This document shows, piece after piece, positions 59,985 to 64,000 of a stretch of DNA of 64,000 nucleotides; position 1 is the first letter of the stretch; each line of letters begins with the position of its first letter. The notes under the pieces were generated by a model. That model was given only the letters and a program-made list of their open reading frames with translations, was not told the DNA's origin and made no database searches. Source of the DNA: JACMLD01 sp039916305 (GTDB lineage Bacteria > Bacteroidota > Bacteroidia > Chitinophagales > Chitinophagaceae); the NCBI GenBank assembly GCA_039916305.1, contig JBDSLR010000015.1, positions 310,001 to 374,000 on the forward strand, in the 5' to 3' direction. A program made the translations under genes and the position numbers.

Positions 59985-61067
59985 ATGAAAAAAACATTAA
60001 CACAAAGTATGCTGCCTTTATTGCTATTGTTGTCACCCTTTGTCTTTTTAAAAGGGGGAGAAGGTAAATGGGAGATAGTAAAAACAAAAAATAATATTGC
60101 AAACCGCGGCGAGTGCGGCATGGCGGCCTGCAATGGCAAACTTTACCTGCTGGGTGGCGGCGATCTTTCTACTGAAGTGTATGATCCTGTTACGCTTACC
60201 TGGCGCAGCAAGGCAAAACCACCGGTTGATATCAACCATTTCCAGGCGGTGAGCTATCAAAACAATATATATGTGCTGGAAGCTTTTACTGCAGGCAGGT
60301 ATCCTGATCAGCCCAACCTTAAAAATGTATACATCTACCATACTGATACAGATGAATGGTCAACCGGCGGCGCGTTACCTGCTGAGAGGGCGAGAGCCGC
60401 TGCCGGGGCTGCACTTTACAATGGTAAATTATACCTGGTGGCTGGAATACAGCATGGCCATTCCAGCGGTACCACTAATATGTTTGATGAATATGATCCG
60501 CAAACAGGTAACTGGACTGCGTTGCCGGACGCACCGCATATACGCGACCATTGTGCTGCAGCTGTTATTAAAGACAAATTATACATTGCCGGCGGCAGGA
60601 ACACCAGCTACCATGAGCCGCAGAATTTCATGTCATTCTTTAAAAAGACAGTGCTGGAAGTAGACTGTTATGATTTTAAAACCGGTCATTGGTCAACGTT
60701 AGCTACAGCACTTCCGCTGGGCAGCGGTGGGGGTGCCCTGGTAAACCTGGATAATAAATTATACTACATGGGTGGCGAAAGGGCCACCGAAACTGAGCCC
60801 AACCAGCCCCGCGCAAATGTGTTCTGGCTTGACCCGGCAACAAGCGATGGCTGGAAAGAGATCAGCAGCCTGCGGGAAGCGAGAAATGGCATGAGTGCAG
60901 CTGTACTCAATAACAGGATTTATGTATTTGGGGGCGCTGGCCCCAAGATAGCGCCCATGCCGGATGGCCCAAGAAATGACAGTGCACGCAGGCAGCCACC
61001 GCCACCACCGCCTGTGGAAAAAGGCCCGCAACCAGCTTCCCCGCTGGAAATGTTTAGTCTGCAATAA
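59985..61067 (+). CDS. Secreted Kelch-repeat beta-propeller protein
   Basis: The 360-residue protein begins with a signal peptide (about 1-22). Six Kelch-type repeats follow, each ending in a KLYLLGGG, NIYVLEAF, KLYLVAGI, KLYIAGGR, KLYYMGGE or RIYVFGGA strand. Together they build a six-bladed propeller. After the last blade (about 325), the chain becomes PPPPPPVEKGPQPASP, a proline-rich tail. Galactose-oxidase-like and N-acetylneuraminate epimerase-like proteins share this fold, but no copper or catalytic residues could be assigned. A role in binding or modifying glycans at the surface is inferred. It lies downstream of the isomerase-like gene on the same strand but beyond a terminator. Confidence 0.85.
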   Translation: MKKTLTQSMLPLLLLLSPFVFLKGGEGKWEIVKTKNNIANRGECGMAACNGKLYLLGGGDLSTEVYDPVTLTWRSKAKPPVDINHFQAVSYQNNIYVLEAFTAGRYPDQPNLKNVYIYHTDTDEWSTGGALPAERARAAAGAALYNGKLYLVAGIQHGHSSGTTNMFDEYDPQTGNWTALPDAPHIRDHCAAAVIKDKLYIAGGRNTSYHEPQNFMSFFKKTVLEVDCYDFKTGHWSTLATALPLGSGGGALVNLDNKLYYMGGERATETEPNQPRANVFWLDPATSDGWKEISSLREARNGMSAAVLNNRIYVFGGAGPKIAPMPDGPRNDSARRQPPPPPPVEKGPQPASPLEMFSLQ

Positions 61068-61153
61068 ACACATGTTAATAGAGCATGGTTTAATATATAG
61101 AAATCTGCCGGCGACCCGGTGTATAACAAGCCCGGACAGCTGATTATAAAACT

Positions 61154-61180
61154 GGTATGCCCAACTGGGCCGGGCATACC
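61154..61180 (-). terminator. Hairpin between convergent Kelch and hemopexin genes
   Basis: GGTATGCCC (61154-61162) pairs perfectly with GGGCATACC (61172-61180), 9-base loop. On the minus strand it is followed by AGTTTTATAAT, so it probably terminates the hemopexin protease transcript 49 bases after its stop. Confidence 0.65.
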
Positions 61181-61228
61181 GGGTAAAGACATTAACTGGA
61201 TGGTCAACAATGATAGCTTTTGCTATAT

Positions 61229-63589
61229 CTACCTGGGAAATGGAAACCAGTTTCCATTGATGGTGGTTGGGTAGCCGGGATCAACCATTGCACCCGCGTC
61301 ATCATACCGCACATAACGCTTTCCTTTAAAGAAATATATTTTATGATTATCCCAGCGCATGAGTACGGCGTCTATGCCAGTGGCATAACTTGCCGGCAGT
61401 CCGTTCCAGTTGCCTGCAATTGACCTGGGGTAACCGGGATCCACGCCTTCCGAAACGTTGCTGATGCGTACGTACTGGCTTCCTTTAAACATGTATATTT
61501 TTCCATTTGATTCCCGCCAGAAAGCGGCATCAATACCCTGTTGAAAACTTGCCGGTAAGCCAGGCCAGTGATCGGCAATTGACCTTGGGTAACCAGGGTC
61601 CACGCCATCGCTTATTGTAGAAAACCGGACATACTGGTTGCCCTTGAACAGGTAAGCTTTTGCATTGTCTTCGCGCCATAGCGCTGCATCAATACCTTGC
61701 CGGAATGTTGCCGGAAGCCCTTTCCATCCCGCAGAAATATTAGTGGGATAGCCTTCATCGTGCCCCGCACTTACATCCGTTATGCGCAAGTATTTGTGAT
61801 TGCTGAACATGTATATTTTACCAACATCTCTCCGCCAAAGGGCGGCATTAATACCTGTCATAAATGCACCCCAGCCGAGGTGCCAGGGCGTATGCGGGCA
61901 CATGGCAGGTGAATTACTACGCATAACACAAGGCAAATTCAGATCTGGTTCGCAATGGGCGCAGTTATTATTGGGCTCTTTGAAAAACCTTCCGCTCTCT
62001 TTACCGCAATCGCAACCACTGTCATCATATTCATCCGGGCAGCCAAAAATGTGACCGGTCTCATGAGAAATAACCCTGTCCATATTGGGATGTGCAGCCT
62101 GGCTGAAATCCATATACCGCATAACCACTCTTCCGCCACCGGCGTAACCAAACCAGGTTGTAGGCCACTTGGTAAAAAAAAGACAGTATGACCATTGTGT
62201 TTCATGGGTTGTGCGCAGATCGGCAATAAATTTATCTTTGCCGGTATCACCCTCCTCATATCCCAGCTTGGCCAGGGCAGGGTCTCGCCATTGCGCTTCC
62301 GCTTCTGCGCCGCTGAGACCAATCGGCTTTGGATATCCATCATCAACCCCGGAATCAAGATTGCTGATTTGCACGTAAGAGCCATTCATGCGGCCGTTTT
62401 TAAAAAGATATATTTTATCATTGCTATCGCGCCACAAAGCTGCGTTGATGCCTTCATGATAACTATCCGGTACACCTTTCCAGTTATCTTTAATTGGCTT
62501 GGGATAACCACTGTCTACACCAGCGGCCACGGAAGAGAACCGGACATACTGACCTTTTTTGAAGAGGTATATTTTGCCGTTACCTTCGTTCATCAGCGCG
62601 GCATCAATGCCTTCATTGAAATCATTGGGCATTCCGGGCCATTGCTCAGCTATCGGCTTAGGGTAACCCGGGTCTACTCCTTCACTTACCTTGCTAAAAC
62701 GGCAATATTCGGAACCCTTGAAAAAATAAATTTTATCATTCGACTGCCGCCATATCACGGCGTCAATACCTGCATTAAAGGAAGCTGGCAAACCCGGCCA
62801 GTTACCGGCAATCGGTTTTGGATATCCTTCATCTACCCCATTGGCAACAGCTGAAAAACGAACATACTGGTTACCTTTAAACATATAGAGTTTTCCATTA
62901 TCCTTTCTTACAAATGCAGCATCGATTCCTTTGTAAAAATTTTCAGGCATGCCCGACCATCTTGCACCTGACCAGGGTGTTACATTGTTAAGGGTTACAT
63001 CTTTCACATCAAAAACCCAGGACACATTTGCATCATCTTCCTGGCTTCCCAGCCAGGTTAGCCCTTCCTGCACCTCGGCCACAATATTATCTTTTTCTGC
63101 TTCGGATATGGCATAGTCGCCTGTACCCCCCACAATCACAATACCTACCGCGGTATCATTGATAAGACGGGTGTTATTTGGTTTTGGCGCTGCATCAGCA
63201 GTAACCGTCTGGAGAATAGGTGCCTCCAGTTCATCCGTAAGGCGGGGCGCCTCCAGGCCATCAGTTCCCCATTGTTTTCCTTCAAATGGCCGGTGCAATT
63301 TTGCATCGACAAACTGCGCCGATTTTCGCAGGCGGAAGGCACGGATATTTCTTTGTTCCGGCAATGATAAATATGCAGGCAGCTGATCATTTGTACCCAG
63401 CAGCGCGGCACCGGCCGGCAACAACGCTTTAATACCGGCATCTGGTTTGTCAAGGCTGAAAATAAATGAATGGGCGCCTGATCGCAGTATCACTTTTCCA
63501 CTGGCAGCCAGGATGGTTTCTGTGACAGCGGCATTGTCTCCTGCGTTGGCGAACACTACAATGTGTTCTTTTAATGTAGATGGTGTCAT
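61229..63589 (-). CDS. Hemopexin-repeat zinc metalloprotease with a split catalytic domain
   Basis: The protein has 786 residues and no obvious signal peptide (MTPSTLKEHIVVFANAGDNA). A metalloprotease-like first half (about 148-200, VGIVIVGGTGDYAISEAEKD) precedes four hemopexin repeats (about 208-426) of the type GIDAAFVRKDNGKLYMFKGN with RFSAVANGVDEGYPKPI. The catalytic half follows, HETGHIFGCPDEYDD (509-523; zinc His and catalytic Glu) with a cysteine-rich loop (DCGKESGRFF to CVMRSNSPAMCPHTPWHLGW), then four more hemopexin repeats to the end. This gives two four-bladed propellers around, and one inserted into, the protease. It has an unusually good ribosome binding site (AAGGAGG, 63599-63605) 9 bases before the ATG. 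Substrate and export route are unknown. Confidence 0.88.
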   Translation of the reverse strand: MTPSTLKEHIVVFANAGDNAAVTETILAASGKVILRSGAHSFIFSLDKPDAGIKALLPAGAALLGTNDQLPAYLSLPEQRNIRAFRLRKSAQFVDAKLHRPFEGKQWGTDGLEAPRLTDELEAPILQTVTADAAPKPNNTRLINDTAVGIVIVGGTGDYAISEAEKDNIVAEVQEGLTWLGSQEDDANVSWVFDVKDVTLNNVTPWSGARWSGMPENFYKGIDAAFVRKDNGKLYMFKGNQYVRFSAVANGVDEGYPKPIAGNWPGLPASFNAGIDAVIWRQSNDKIYFFKGSEYCRFSKVSEGVDPGYPKPIAEQWPGMPNDFNEGIDAALMNEGNGKIYLFKKGQYVRFSSVAAGVDSGYPKPIKDNWKGVPDSYHEGINAALWRDSNDKIYLFKNGRMNGSYVQISNLDSGVDDGYPKPIGLSGAEAEAQWRDPALAKLGYEEGDTGKDKFIADLRTTHETQWSYCLFFTKWPTTWFGYAGGGRVVMRYMDFSQAAHPNMDRVISHETGHIFGCPDEYDDSGCDCGKESGRFFKEPNNNCAHCEPDLNLPCVMRSNSPAMCPHTPWHLGWGAFMTGINAALWRRDVGKIYMFSNHKYLRITDVSAGHDEGYPTNISAGWKGLPATFRQGIDAALWREDNAKAYLFKGNQYVRFSTISDGVDPGYPRSIADHWPGLPASFQQGIDAAFWRESNGKIYMFKGSQYVRISNVSEGVDPGYPRSIAGNWNGLPASYATGIDAVLMRWDNHKIYFFKGKRYVRYDDAGAMVDPGYPTTINGNWFPFPR

Positions 63590-63598
63590 TAGTTGTTT

Positions 63599-63605
63599 CC
63601 TCCTT
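63599..63605 (-). promoter_or_regulatory. Strong Shine-Dalgarno sequence of the hemopexin protease gene
   Basis: The minus strand reads AAGGAGG, 9 bases before the ATG at 63589. Other start codons in this window lack such a perfect site, which agrees with the poor use of Shine-Dalgarno sequences in Bacteroidota. It suggests strong, inducible translation. Confidence 0.7.
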
Positions 63606-64000
63606 TTTGTGTTTAAAAAATATGTGGAACAGAAAACAACTAATCAGAGCGGGAACTACTACCAGGGGGAAGTAAGGTAGCAATAATTTTTTAAAATGAG
63701 GGAGCAGGACTGTTGATTATTTTTGCCATTGGTAATGCCGGCCGAAGTAAACTAACATTGCAGCACAGCGGAATCCAGTGAATACGTCTTTGATATTGCG
63801 AATTATTTTTTTTTGGCGAGGAAGTTTATTTATGACCATCATACCAAAATAATGCTGATCTTTCTGTCGTTTATTGTTTTTTTCTCGCCTGAGGCCGCAG
63901 CTTGCTGCCACGGCCCGGGTAAATGACCGCTGCTGCAAATCGTTTGGGTCAGCATACAAAATAGCGCCCAAAAATATTGCTGGAAATGGTTAATGTGCAA
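63606..64000. other. 395-base right-edge region without a supported gene
   Basis: Nothing here shows convincing protein character. A minus-strand open frame at 63717-63971 encodes a basic, patternless peptide. A plus-strand TATTTTTG box (63718-63725, within TTATTTTTGCC) matches the promoter-type strings at 40492 and 45774 and may drive a gene starting beyond the edge. The promoter of the hemopexin gene must also lie here. Confidence 0.5.

Noticed and set aside
63717..63971. Minus-strand frame near the right edge
   Set aside because: The peptide is basic and patternless and no ribosome binding site precedes it.

Overview
The window comes from a member of the Bacteroidota, most likely a Chitinophagaceae-type soil or water bacterium. 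The evidence is a SusC/SusD pair, several secreted proteins ending in type IX secretion (T9SS type A) sorting domains, TAnnTTTG-type promoter boxes, a general lack of Shine-Dalgarno sequences, and the DUF885, DUF5683 and UPF0173 families seen in this group. Family names come from motifs read by eye, not from database searches.

Layout. (1) 1-7444: cell-surface proteins. A three-gene minus-strand group ends in a gene of YPNP repeats cut by the window edge, and a 1028-residue Ig-repeat T9SS protein is divergent from it. (2) 7542-12253: a small membrane protein, a GH43 enzyme resembling exo-beta-1,3-galactanases, a DUF885 metallopeptidase, an outer-membrane barrel and a small membrane protein. 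(3) 12892-31758: a nine-gene, about 17 kb polysaccharide-utilisation operon (SusC, SusD, FAD oxidoreductase, Na+/solute symporter, GH39-like enzyme, a large unrecognised secreted protein, two SGNH esterases, GH29 alpha-L-fucosidase). A divergent LacI-type regulator carries an unusual N-terminal four-cysteine zinc ribbon. (4) 32033-40383: tRNA-Leu(CAG), an EamA transporter, dapD, an alpha/beta hydrolase, two beta-barrel-like proteins, a MarR-GNAT fusion with a clear promoter and operator, a metallophosphoesterase and an FMN reductase. (5) 40526-45653: a two-gene polysaccharide-synthesis unit. A lipoprotein glycosidase is followed by one 1261-residue polypeptide joining a cellulose-synthase-like GT2, a GH26 domain and a third glycosidase-like domain whose two catalytic glutamates appear replaced. 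(6) 45871-53049: UPF0173 hydrolase, parA-parB-DUF5683, an acyl-CoA mutase without a B12 domain, a GNAT and an M20 amidohydrolase. (7) 53050-64000: a noncoding GGAT-rich repeat tract, a T9SS protein, glnS, small membrane proteins, a DinB protein, a sugar isomerase-like lipoprotein, a Kelch protein and a 786-residue hemopexin-repeat metalloprotease.

How the genes work together. The large operon reads as a complete pathway for one fucose-containing, probably acetylated glycan: capture (SusD), outer-membrane import (SusC), deacetylation (SGNH), glycan cleavage (GH29, GH39-like and an unknown enzyme), inner-membrane uptake (SSS symporter), oxidation (FAD protein) and control by LacI. The strongest candidates for undescribed biology are the GT2-GH26-pseudoglycosidase fusion with its partner lipoprotein, the metalloprotease interrupted by a hemopexin propeller, and the zinc-ribbon LacI with its palindromic intergenic region.
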